Source of the DNA: Sphingobium sp. JS3065
Lineage (GTDB): Bacteria > Pseudomonadota > Alphaproteobacteria > Sphingomonadales > Sphingomonadaceae
NCBI RefSeq assembly: GCF_026427355.1
Contig: NZ_CP102665.1
Span: 558,001-622,000 of the forward strand
Direction of reading: 5' to 3'
DNA length: 64,000 nucleotides
The number at the start of each line of letters is the position of its first letter. Within the stretch, counting starts at the first letter, position 1. The notes under the pieces were generated by a model. The model saw only the letters and a program-made list of their open reading frames with translations, did not search any database and was not told where the DNA came from. This document shows positions 18,157 to 25,969 of the stretch, piece after piece. A program made the translations under genes and the position numbers.

Positions 18157-20523
18157 ATGCGGAAAGGTTTCAGCCCACTGGCATGCGGCGTGTCACTCGC
18201 AGTCATGTGCGTGCCGTGTGTCGCCATAGCACAGGATTCTGGGCAACGCGTAGGCCTGGAAGACATCATCGTCACCGCGCGCAAGCGCGACGAATCCCTG
18301 TTGTCGGTTCCCGTTGCGGTATCGGCAATTTCCGCGCAGGGCCTCAAAAACTACAATCTCGACAATATGGCGAAGATTTCGGAGGCCATCCCGCAGGTGA
18401 AAATCATCAATGCGGCGTCGGGCAGCGGTGGCATTCTGTCGATCCGCGGCGTCGGATCGCCGCCGATCGATTCCGGCATCGCCCAGTCGGTCGCAGTTGT
18501 GATCGACGATACCGGCCTCAGCCAGGGCAATCTGGTGAAGCTTGGCTTTTTCGATCTGAACTCAGTCCAGGTCCTGAAGGGCCCGCAAGCCCTCTTCTTC
18601 GGCAAGAACAGCCCGGCGGGCGTGATTGCGTTCACTTCCAAGGGTCCGGGCGACAAGTGGGAATTCAATGGGCGCGCCGCTTATGAATTTGTCGGCGACG
18701 AAAAAGTGGTCGAGGGCGGCGTTGGCGGTCCGGTCACCGACACCCTCGGCATTCGCTTCGCCGGCCGCTATCGTGGCCTGACGGGCTACACTTTCAATGA
18801 CATGACTTCCGTTGTCGATCCGATCCTTGGCGTCACCATCCCCGATCCGAAATATCGGCGCGATCCCCATGAACGCGAATTTTCCGGCCGCTTCACCGCG
18901 GTTTGGGATATCACCCCGGATTTCATTGCTACGCTGAAGCTTGTCGGGCAGTCGATAAAGACCAATGGCGACGCATCGCTCTACGATCAGGTCGCCTGCG
19001 CTCCTGGCCAGACGGTGCCGACGGTGCTGGGCATCCCGGATCCGCAGCAGAGTTGCAATTTCGATCGCCACCACTCCCAAGGGGCTTATCCGATAGAAAC
19101 CATCGTGGGCATTCCACATGTCAGGGACGGTCAGGGCTGGTCGCAGTTCAGGGCGCTCGTCGGCTCTCTGAAGCTGGCGTACACAGCCGACAAGATGACC
19201 GTGACTTCGATCAGTTCGTATACCAAATATAATTTCCGATCGATGGGTAATTTCGGTGGTTCCACCTATGCATGGTTCGGTGGCTTTAACGCCGAATATT
19301 TTGACTCCAAATCACAGGAATTTCGTTTTGCCTCCAGCCTGGATGGCCCTTTCAATTTCATTGGAGGCGCATATTATGAGAATACCGAGCTCGTAACCGA
19401 GGGTTATCGGTTCCTTGGTCCTTTCGGGCCTGATCCGGTGACTGGCAACTGGTATACGCAGGGTAGCAAGCCAAGCCTGAAGGGACAGTCACTCTCCGTA
19501 TTCGTGCAAGGCCGATACAATCTGCTCGATACGCTGGAGCTTTCGGGCGGCGCACGCATTACGACCGATCAGAAGAAGCTGAGATTGGGTAACTTCTTCG
19601 TTCACAGTTATGCGACTTTTCTGTCACCCCAGGGTCTGTATTCGACAGGAAAATTCAACGACGACAATGTTTCGCCTGAAGTTACTCTGACCTACAAACC
19701 ACAGCCGAGTGTGATGATATACGGTGCGTACAAGAGCGGCTACAAGGGGGGTGGTTTCGGCATGCCCAACGTAATCAGTAGGGGTCAGACTGCAGATACG
19801 ACAAGACTGGATTCGGAAAAGTCGCATGGTTTTGAAATCGGCACCAAGGCGCAGATTTTTGACAACAGCCTGCGAGCGCAGTTGACGGCGTACAGCTACA
19901 AGTTCAAAAATCTTCAGACGGTGTCGTTCGACGGTACGACGGTGTCCTATCAGTTCAATAACGCCGCCGCCGCCACGACCAAGGGCGTGGAACTTCAACT
20001 GGACTGGCAGGCTACGCCGGAGCTCCGCTTCGCCTCGGCGTTGACCTATAACAAGGCGCGCTTCAAGAGCTTCCCCACGGCTCAATGTTATGGGCTTCAG
20101 GCTGCGACACCGGGTTCGGGCTGCGTCAAGTCGGCCGCTTTCCCGTCTGGAGTGCAAGATCTGAGCGGCGCGCGGTTGCCCCATGCGTCGGATTGGATGG
20201 GATCGCTCAGCTTCAATTATGACAAGCCGGTTGGCGACTACCATGTTGTCCTTTACGGCGATGTGAACTACCAGTCGAAGATGAATTCGTCGGAAATTAA
20301 CGATCCCGCCGGCGAAGTTCCGGGATTCGCGAAAGTCAATGCCGGTATCAAGTTCGGCCCGAGCGAAGGTCCTTGGGAAATTGCGGTGTTCGGCCGCAAC
20401 CTGACCAATCGCCTTTACTTCACCACAGTTAACGACAAGGCGGGCGGTCTTCCGGGCGAGGTCTCGGCCAACAGCTCCAGCCGGCCTCGTGAGATCTGGG
20501 TCGAAACTAGCGTGAAGTTCTGA
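18157..20523 (+). CDS. TonB-dependent outer-membrane receptor (second of three)
   Basis: 788 residues. Signal peptide MRKGFSPLACGVSLAVMCVP with cleavage near AIAQ, then LEDIIVTARKRDESLLSVPV (TonB box and plug start), IRGVGSPPIDSG and VQVLKGPQALFFGKNSPAGV in the plug, then a long barrel. The C-terminus, WVETSVKF, ends in Phe as expected for BAM recognition. This is the 'FecA-like without signalling domain' type common in sphingomonad degradative loci. GGAGAG about 8 nt before ATG 18157 fixes the start. A terminator hairpin follows directly. Confidence 0.94.
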   Translation: MRKGFSPLACGVSLAVMCVPCVAIAQDSGQRVGLEDIIVTARKRDESLLSVPVAVSAISAQGLKNYNLDNMAKISEAIPQVKIINAASGSGGILSIRGVGSPPIDSGIAQSVAVVIDDTGLSQGNLVKLGFFDLNSVQVLKGPQALFFGKNSPAGVIAFTSKGPGDKWEFNGRAAYEFVGDEKVVEGGVGGPVTDTLGIRFAGRYRGLTGYTFNDMTSVVDPILGVTIPDPKYRRDPHEREFSGRFTAVWDITPDFIATLKLVGQSIKTNGDASLYDQVACAPGQTVPTVLGIPDPQQSCNFDRHHSQGAYPIETIVGIPHVRDGQGWSQFRALVGSLKLAYTADKMTVTSISSYTKYNFRSMGNFGGSTYAWFGGFNAEYFDSKSQEFRFASSLDGPFNFIGGAYYENTELVTEGYRFLGPFGPDPVTGNWYTQGSKPSLKGQSLSVFVQGRYNLLDTLELSGGARITTDQKKLRLGNFFVHSYATFLSPQGLYSTGKFNDDNVSPEVTLTYKPQPSVMIYGAYKSGYKGGGFGMPNVISRGQTADTTRLDSEKSHGFEIGTKAQIFDNSLRAQLTAYSYKFKNLQTVSFDGTTVSYQFNNAAAATTKGVELQLDWQATPELRFASALTYNKARFKSFPTAQCYGLQAATPGSGCVKSAAFPSGVQDLSGARLPHASDWMGSLSFNYDKPVGDYHVVLYGDVNYQSKMNSSEINDPAGEVPGFAKVNAGIKFGPSEGPWEIAVFGRNLTNRLYFTTVNDKAGGLPGEVSANSSSRPREIWVETSVKF

Positions 20524-20532
20524 TCGATATCA

Positions 20533-20558
20533 GGGGCGCCGATATCGGCGCCCCTTTT
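20533..20558 (+). terminator. Rho-independent terminator after the TonB receptor
   Basis: GGGGCGCCGAT at 20533-20543 pairs perfectly with ATCGGCGCCCC at 20544-20554, followed by TTTT. It sits 10 bp after the receptor stop codon, the classical position. Confidence 0.85.
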
Positions 20559-20700
20559 CAAAAGACCATTGGCTGACACGCGTTGGCAATTTCGACAAAT
20601 AAATTCTGAACTGGTGCTGGGGCGGCCGAACATTAGCCCAGACAAGGGTTCTACTGGGACGGCACTCCTCAAGATGCGAGTGTAAAAAATGGTATGCTAT

Positions 20701-20713
20701 ATATATTATACGC
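20701..20713. promoter_or_regulatory. Half-conserved GCRTATNATAYGC-type site upstream of truncated SDR
   Basis: ATATATTATACGC keeps the right half (TATACGC) identical to the good site at 56266, while the left half is degenerate. It is 76 bp before the start of the broken SDR copy, the same spacing as the 11680 site before the intact SDR, so the promoter region was probably duplicated along with the gene. Confidence 0.35.
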
Positions 20714-20788
20714 ATGCATTTCCCATTGAGATTCAGCGTCAGTTCGCGCGCAGCGAGGGGAACTGAACAGAATTTTGGAGAGACGGTC

Positions 20789-20900
20789 ATGGCTGAGCAG
20801 CTCGCGGAATTTTCGAAGGGCGCGGCATTGGTATATGGCGGATCTGGTGGTATCGGCGTGGAAATCTGCCGTTCGCGCAGGCGGCCTGCAACTGTCTTGA
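20789..20900 (+). pseudogene. Internally deleted second copy of the SDR at 11767
   Basis: Starts MAEQLAEFSKGAALVYGGSG, nearly identical to the intact SDR, through EICRS at about codon 31. It then jumps to bases matching the last codons of that gene (GCAGGCGGCCTGCAACTGTC then TGA, encoding AGGLQLS). About 660 bp of the middle is absent and the join is out of frame, so the original frame instead runs on to 20965 without homology. A short TCGC(G) is shared by both sides of the join, consistent with a microhomology deletion. Not expected to give an active enzyme. Confidence 0.88.
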
Positions 20901-20976
20901 AAATTCCCGGCACGGCGGGCATTGCACGCTTGCCGGGAGTATCGCTGGTCCGAGGCGGAACATAAGGAGGGGGAAG

Positions 20977-21693
20977 GTGATCGACAAGCAAGTACTCAAG
21001 CTGTGCATCTGGTCGGGTCCGATTGGCATCCTCATTTTCTTCATCGGCATATTCCCCCTCGCCCACTTGTTCCCGCCGCCGCTCAACCCGTCCGACCCGC
21101 TTCAAACCGTTGTCGATTTCTACGCACAACACCGGCTAGGCATTCTTTTCGGGTGCATGCTGATCATCTGGGCCTCCGGACTTATGATCCCGTTCATGGT
21201 CGCGATCTTCTCCCAGCTCCGCCGTATCGAGCGGGGCTTTCCCTTGCTTTCGAGCGTTTTCCTGTTTTGCGCGGGAATCGTCATCATGGAAATCGTGATC
21301 CCGGCCTGGACCTTTTCGGCCGTTGCACTTCGGGAAAGTCGCCCGCCAGAGATCACGCTGGCGCTCAGCGATCTGTCGATGCTCATGTTTATCTGGCCCA
21401 ATCCACAGACCATAATGATGATGGGTGCGGTGGGATACGCCATATTGCGCGATCCCAGTCCTAAACCATTATTCCCGCGCTGGCTGGGTTATGTGAACAT
21501 TGCAGCCGGTTTGCTGTTCACAGGATCGACTTTCGCCAACATTGCCTATTCGGGACCATTTGCATGGAAAGGACTGATGGCCTTCTGGATGCCGGCGATC
21601 GACTTTGGCAACTGGTTCGGGCTCATGGTGTTCGCGCTGCTCGGCACGCTCAAGCGCGACGATTATGAAGCGACGCGACGGGACAATTCGTGA
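20977..21693 (+). CDS. Unrecognised six-helix membrane protein, first gene of an oxidase-like operon
   Basis: 238 residues, largely hydrophobic, with about six membrane segments (roughly residues 8-32, 53-78, 90-113, 128-156, 168-186 and 205-227). I recognise no family. The GTG at 20977 has AAGGAGGGGG 5-8 nt upstream. Its stop overlaps the GTG of the next gene, a cytochrome oxidase subunit III-like protein, by 4 bp, so the products are probably made in fixed ratio and act together in the membrane. Charged loops such as RRIERG and [13 protein letters not shown] face the cytoplasm by the positive-inside rule. Confidence 0.75.
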   Translation: MIDKQVLKLCIWSGPIGILIFFIGIFPLAHLFPPPLNPSDPLQTVVDFYAQHRLGILFGCMLIIWASGLMIPFMVAIFSQLRRIERGFPLLSSVFLFCAGIVIMEIVIPAWTFSAVALRESRPPEITLALSDLSMLMFIWPNPQTIMMMGAVGYAILRDPSPKPLFPRWLGYVNIAAGLLFTGSTFANIAYSGPFAWKGLMAFWMPAIDFGNWFGLMVFALLGTLKRDDYEATRRDNS

Positions 21694-22250
21694 AGTCGAC
21701 GGAACGGCATATCCCCGGCGAGGCGGGAATCTGGGTCCTCGTCTTCATCGATCTTGTCGTATTTGGCAGCCTGTTTGTAAATTATGCGCTGATCCGGGGG
21801 AGTGGCACTCCCGACGGCCTGCCGGGCATGCATGAATTTGACCGGGCGCTGGGGTTTATCAATACCATTATCCTGCTGACCAGCAGTTGGGCGGTCGTCA
21901 TGGCGATGGCTGCGCTGCGTCGCAAGCGCGTCGCCATCGCGCGGGTTTTTCTACTGGGCGCAGCCATTCTGGCGCTGACCTTCGCGGGCGTCAAGGTATA
22001 CGAATATGCCGAAAAGATTGCCGCAGGCACCACGCCCATGACCAGTGGCTATTATAATTTCTATTTCAGCATAACCGGCCTGCATCTGTTCCATGTCATA
22101 GTCGGATTTGGCGTATTGCTGTGGATGCGCAGCCGGGCGGGGCGGATTGCAGCCCCGAAGGACCTGGGCCACATCGAGTGCGGCGGCATCTTCTGGCACA
22201 TGGTCGACTTGCTATGGATTGTGATCTTTCCGCTACTCTATCTGATGTAG
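21690..22250 (+). CDS. Cytochrome c oxidase subunit III / NorE-like protein
   Basis: 186 residues with about five membrane helices. Motifs of the heme-copper oxidase subunit III family are clear: [20 protein letters not shown], then [20 protein letters not shown] and [21 protein letters not shown]. The length fits the short five-helix form (NorE/CoxC-like) rather than the seven-helix mitochondrial type. GTG start overlaps the previous stop (GTGA). No subunit I or II gene is in the window, so it is either an accessory to an oxidase encoded elsewhere or has another role. Confidence 0.85.
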   Translation: MKSTERHIPGEAGIWVLVFIDLVVFGSLFVNYALIRGSGTPDGLPGMHEFDRALGFINTIILLTSSWAVVMAMAALRRKRVAIARVFLLGAAILALTFAGVKVYEYAEKIAAGTTPMTSGYYNFYFSITGLHLFHVIVGFGVLLWMRSRAGRIAAPKDLGHIECGGIFWHMVDLLWIVIFPLLYLM

Positions 22251-22258
22251 GAACGCCG

Positions 22259-22534
22259 ATGCTGCGCAACGACTATTTCCTCTACAGCATAGTCTGGCTC
22301 CTGCTGGTCATGCTCACGTTCGCTGCCTGGGTCATCGGCCACCAAGCCCCCATCGCCATCGATGGTCCGCCGCTGCCGATCGCAGCGAGCATATTGGGCT
22401 TGGCTTTTGTCAAAGTAGCGATGATCATGGCCATCTTCATGGACTTGCGCGTGGGGCCGTTCGGCCTGATCACTTTGGCCGCCACATGGATAGTGATTGA
22501 ATGCGCCGCCCTGCTGGCGTTGATCGCCCAATGA
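22259..22534 (+). CDS. Cytochrome c oxidase subunit IV / NorF-like small membrane protein
   Basis: 91 residues, three membrane helices (about 8-28, 38-60 and 66-88), with AFVKVAMIMAIFMDLR, close to the 'K..LI...FM.L' core of prokaryotic cytochrome c oxidase subunit IV and NorF proteins. The ATG at 22259 follows the subunit III-like stop by 8 bp, and the order III-IV is as in nor/cox clusters. No hairpin with a T-tract follows. Sequence beyond it is IS debris. Confidence 0.78.
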   Translation: MLRNDYFLYSIVWLLLVMLTFAAWVIGHQAPIAIDGPPLPIAASILGLAFVKVAMIMAIFMDLRVGPFGLITLAATWIVIECAALLALIAQ

Positions 22535-22906
22535 AATAGTTTCGCAAGACAGCCGCGCGTCGCCAACTCTGTTGTTTAGAGGGCTTTGATGATGTGACCG
22601 CCCCCCCGACGGCATCGATGTGCCATATGTGGACGGCCCCTCCCTGCAAGATTTGGCAGATAATATTGATCGGATCGCTTGCGTTCATATGTCCGGCCTA
22701 TGGGTGCGTTCGCACATGAACGCTGGCCAAGGTGGTTTCCGCGACACGAGTTCCAAACAAGGCGACGACCTGCAGCGGCCATTGGCACATACGGGCTATC
22801 ACGCGTCTCGGATCGATCGATCCCACCATCTGCTGCTTCTTGCAAGTTCACGCATCAGTTCAGCATGGTAGCTCTGATTATCCGCTCACCATGGCTGCCT
22901 GATCTC
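22535..22906. other. Stretch with no recognisable gene
   Basis: I read all frames here and found no family signature. Short frames on both strands have no ribosome site or motif. It borders IS110 and IS3 remnants and may be decayed element DNA. Confidence 0.4.
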
Positions 22907-23173
22907 TTATGCGGAGCATGCCAACTCTGGTAGCTCGGCGCTTTTCCGATAAGTTTCGCCGGTCACCATCATCTTCCATGCGATCCGCGCGATCTTGTTC
23001 GCCAGCGCCACGGCTACCAGCTTGGGCGGTTTGCGCTTGAGCATGGCGAGCAGCCAGGGCGCCGCATTTTTTCCGCTTCCATCCCCGACACGTCGAAGCA
23101 ATGAAGTGGCTCCGACCACCAGTGTACTTCGCAAGACTTCGTCGCCAGCGCGCGTGATAACGCCTTGCCTTGG
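22907..23173 (-). pseudogene. C-terminal remnant of an IS110-family transposase
   Basis: The minus strand encodes GVITRAGDEVLRSTLVVGAT then LLAMLKRKPPKLVAVALANK and IARIAWKMMVTGETYR, the end of an IS110 transposase C-terminal domain ('G.I.KAGD..LR..L' and 'VALANK.ARI.W'). Only about 85 residues remain. The upstream part is cut off near the left side of an IS3-type orfA. It differs from the intact IS110 transposase at 13647, so it comes from another element. Confidence 0.72.
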
Positions 23174-23235
23174 ACTTGTAACGGATTTGCGCCGGTCACC
23201 TGAGCGATTAGAGCTCGCAACAGGAGACCGACGAG

Positions 23236-23580
23236 ATGATCAAGCACACAGAAGAGTTCAAGCAGGAGGCGGTGCGGATTGCACTGACCGGCGGGTTACC
23301 CCGCGACAGGGTTGCATCGGATTTGGGGATAGGGAAGTCGACGCTGGGCAAATGGGTGTCGCAGTATCGGCCATCTGACCTGGCGGCAGCGCCGCAGGCA
23401 GATCTGGCGCGTGAGAATGAACGCCTTCGCCTTGAGAACCGTGTGCTGCGGGAGGAGAGGGAAGTGCTAAAAAGCGGTCCCCGGCCGGGCCCGCCTGTGT
23501 GGGGTAGAAACGGGCCGTGCTATGGTGTCGGCCAGGAGGGTCGCGGCCGTGCGCTTATTGGAGGCATGATACCCCGTTAA
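23236..23580 (+). pseudogene. IS3-family OrfA, truncated and joined to foreign sequence
   Basis: MIKHTEEFKQEAVRIALTGG, then DLGIGKSTLGKWVSQYR and a leucine-zipper stretch ENERLRLENRVLREEREVLK is a typical IS3-group OrfA (helix-turn-helix plus coiled coil). Similarity stops at about 23470, where the usual KKA.AFFA end should follow. The frame continues into unrelated GC-rich sequence to 23580. No OrfB (DDE integrase) follows. GGAG lies upstream of the ATG. The element is dead. Confidence 0.8.
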
Positions 23581-23916
23581 AAAACGTGGCCCATGGGCAT
23601 TTGCGTACTTGAGAGTGGTGACGTCGTGCTGCGGCGATCCCGATTAGGAAGATGACGGTTGGCATGGCCCATACCCTCCGATTTGGAGGAGGACGTGGAA
23701 TGACAGGAGCAAAGCCCCCACCCCGCCAACAACGTCGGCAAACTCATCCCGTGGGTCGCCGTGGGCTGAAAACACCGGTTACTCTTTTCCGCTGTCCCAT
23801 GCTTGTCGTCCGGGCCGAAAACCCCGGTATCCGTTCGGGCCTGATGGAAAAGAAAGGGGCGATCCAACTCTAATCCGGTCCCAAACGACCGGCATCGATG
23901 CGATCCGTCCCCTTCC
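23581..23916. other. Unidentified mosaic stretch downstream of the IS3 remnant
   Basis: No gene family recognised. A 57-codon frame from the ATG at 23700 (MTGAKPPPRQQRRQ...) has GGAGGAGG upstream, but its basic, Pro-rich sequence is not familiar. Probably element debris. Confidence 0.35.
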
Positions 23917-23948
23917 GCCCGATCCGGGGTGGCTACCCCGGATCGGGC
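23917..23948. repeat. 13-bp perfect hairpin
   Basis: GCCCGATCCGGGG at 23917-23929 pairs with CCCCGGATCGGGC at 23936-23948 around the loop TGGCTA. No T-tract follows on either side, so it is unlikely to be a simple terminator. It may be an IS end or a dispersed palindrome. Confidence 0.6.
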
Positions 23949-23989
23949 ATCGCATCCTGACCCAAACGGACCGCAAAGTCATAAGACAA

Positions 23990-24090
23990 GCATCGCGCGA
24001 AAAAGTGGGTGCCGGTTTTTCGCGAAAAACGATGCGACATCAAAGAACTAGAGCATGCGTCCTGCGTCCGATTTAACGCAGCGCGCTCTA
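23990..24090. repeat. Alphaproteobacterial palindromic intergenic repeat
   Basis: Outer arms GCATCG (23990) and CGATGC (24030-24035), with inner CGCGAAAAA and TTTTTCGCG, flank GTGGGTGCCGG. Then AGAGCATGCGTCCTG and GATTTAACGCAGCGCGCTCT run to 24090. I recognise this combination as a dispersed intergenic repeat seen in many alphaproteobacterial genomes. It reaches the original stop of the DUF1330 gene. Confidence 0.6.
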
Positions 24091-24371
24091 AACCCCTTCG
24101 ACCAGAATCACGGTATAGTCAGCGCCTGCCACCCTGTTTTCATCGCTTCCTTATATTCGTCACTCTCATACCAGCTCTTGGCAGCTTCATAGCTTTCGAA
24201 ACGCACGATTGTCACGCCGGCTATCGGATCCACTTCCAGCACCTCGTGTCGCCCATAGAGCGCCTCGATTTGCGTATTGGTCATCGTAGGCAGCGCCTTC
24301 TGCCCATAAAGCTTCATCTCGCCCTTGCCCTTGAGCCGCTGACGGATACCGATCACATAGGCTGCGGGCAT
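24088..24371 (-). pseudogene. DUF1330 protein with a frameshift near the 3' end
   Basis: The frame from ATG 24371 (MPAAYVIGIRQRLKGKGEMK) carries the DUF1330 dimeric alpha/beta-barrel sequence, with LPTMTNTQIEALYGRHEVLE and ESYEAAKSWYESDEYKEAM, but stops at 24108 after GWQALTIP. One base inserted near 24118 would restore GWQA.DYTVILVEGV and a stop at 24088, the usual family ending. Either a real one-base loss shortens the protein by about 7 residues and changes its end, or there is a sequencing error. AGAGAGGG precedes the ATG. It lies 32 bp downstream of the MDR reductase gene and is likely co-transcribed with it. Confidence 0.72.
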
Positions 24372-24403
24372 AACCCTCTCTTTTTTCGTCTAAGCCGTTT
24401 TCC

Positions 24404-25408
24404 CTAAAGGCGAATAAGCCGTTTCCCCAGATTTTCACCCCGATACAGGCTGGCCAGCGCATCCGTACAGGATTCCAGCCCCTCCTTTATGTCTTCGCGA
24501 TAGATCAGACAGCCCTCGCGCACCCATTGAGCAAGCTGAGCAACTGATGCTTCGTAACGATCCATGTGATCGAAAATGACAAAACCCTCCATGCGCGCCC
24601 GCTTCGTCAGCAGCCTTCGTTCGACGCGCGGCCCCTGCGGCCATTCGGTCCAGTCTGAAATCGCGGCCGTTCCGCACACGACAACTCGCGCTCGCAAGGC
24701 CAGATGGCGAAGCGCGATATCGCTGATCGGCCCAGCCGTGTTGTCAAAATAGACATTCACGCCGTCCGGCGACAAGGCGGCCAGACCAGCATCGAGATCG
24801 TCCGCTCGATAATCGAGCGCAGCCGAATAGCCGAACACCTCCCTGCAGAGCGCGACCTTTTCCGCGCCGCCCGCGATGCCAATGGTACGACATCCCAGGA
24901 TGTTGGCGATCTGCCCGACCGCCGAGCCGACCGAACCGGCGGCCGTCGAAACAAGCACAGTGTCGCCGGCCTCAGGCTGCCCCACCAACGTCAGCGCCAG
25001 ATGCGCCGTGACACCATTGATGCCCAGGACGCCAAGCGCTAGCGATACCGGCAGGTCGGTTTCAACAACCCTTCTCACGATCTCCGCGGCTGTCACCGTC
25101 GCAATTTCCTGCCAGCCGAACCAACCTGTCACGATCTCCCCGACGCCAAAGGCTGTATCACGCGTCTCGACAACCTCACCGACCGCCAGAGCGCGCATCA
25201 CCGCGCCCAGCGGCACCGGCGCTACATAGTTGCCGGTGTCTGCGATCCAGCCCCGCATTGCTGGTTCGACCGACAGATAGAGGTTGCGTACCCGTATCTG
25301 CCCATCCTCCAACGACAGGAGCGGTCGGTCTTCAATGACGAAATCCTTCGCGCTCGCGATTCCGGTCGGCCTGTTCTTCAATATCACCGCGCCGTTATGC
25401 ATCATCAT
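24404..25408 (-). CDS. Zinc-independent MDR-family NADP-dependent oxidoreductase
   Basis: 334 residues of medium-chain dehydrogenase/reductase type without zinc ligands. PAMRGWIADTGNYVAPVPLG and GVLGINGVTAHLAL precede the cofactor loop VLVSTAAGSVGSAVGQIA (about residues 148-165), and YFDNTAGPISDIALRHL follows. These match the prostaglandin reductase/leukotriene B4 dehydrogenase-like group (CurA-type), which reduce enone C=C bonds with NADPH. By context it may reduce an unsaturated ketone in the catabolic route. Several ATGs cluster at 25402-25408. The first is used. Confidence 0.9.
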   Translation of the reverse strand: MMMHNGAVILKNRPTGIASAKDFVIEDRPLLSLEDGQIRVRNLYLSVEPAMRGWIADTGNYVAPVPLGAVMRALAVGEVVETRDTAFGVGEIVTGWFGWQEIATVTAAEIVRRVVETDLPVSLALGVLGINGVTAHLALTLVGQPEAGDTVLVSTAAGSVGSAVGQIANILGCRTIGIAGGAEKVALCREVFGYSAALDYRADDLDAGLAALSPDGVNVYFDNTAGPISDIALRHLALRARVVVCGTAAISDWTEWPQGPRVERRLLTKRARMEGFVIFDHMDRYEASVAQLAQWVREGCLIYREDIKEGLESCTDALASLYRGENLGKRLIRL

Positions 25409-25483
25409 GCCCTTCCGTCGATGCTCTATAGATCTTCGCGCCCGAAGCGGAGGGCGCGATCCCTCACGTCGCTGCCGGACTCT

Positions 25484-25891
25484 TCAGGGCGCTTTGGGGA
25501 AACGATCGATCGCCAGGTCTGCGATCCGAGCGGTCCAAGGGTGCTGATAATCCTCCCACACCGCGATCGTGGGCGGCGGATATGCGGGATCCCCGAACAT
25601 GCCTTGGGCGATGGCGATCACGTCGGGGAAACCGTCCAACTCCCAATATACGGTAGAGCCGCACGATGCGCAGAAATGCGCCCGCACCGCATGGCCGCTG
25701 TCCGCCTGCCGCACATATACGCTACTGTCGCCCTTAATCCGCACCTTGTCGCGCGGGAAGCGTGAATTCGCCGAAAAAGGCGCCCCCGTGCGTCTCTGGC
25801 AGGCCAGGCAGTGGCACATGGAAATGCGCGACGCCGGGCCCTCGCATATCGCCGATAGCTGGCCGCATTGACAATTGGCTGTTCGGACCAT
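25484..25891 (-). CDS. GFA (CENP-V/GFA) zinc-binding protein
   Basis: 135 residues with the Cys pattern of the glutathione-dependent formaldehyde-activating enzyme family: CQCGQL, then CHCLACQRRTGAPF and HFCASCGSTVYW, giving two zinc sites. The fold is that of GFA-type proteins, but most members do not have a proven formaldehyde role. I start at ATG 25891 because VRTANCQCGQ follows directly as in the family. It lies between the MDR reductase and the MFS gene on the same strand. Confidence 0.86.
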   Translation of the reverse strand: MVRTANCQCGQLSAICEGPASRISMCHCLACQRRTGAPFSANSRFPRDKVRIKGDSSVYVRQADSGHAVRAHFCASCGSTVYWELDGFPDVIAIAQGMFGDPAYPPPTIAVWEDYQHPWTARIADLAIDRFPKAP

Positions 25892-25969
25892 CAATCGTAA
25901 CTCCTGGGCGGATAAGCCTGCCGACAAATTGCGCAGACTGCCTCCAATGTAAACATTCTAGCCAGATCG

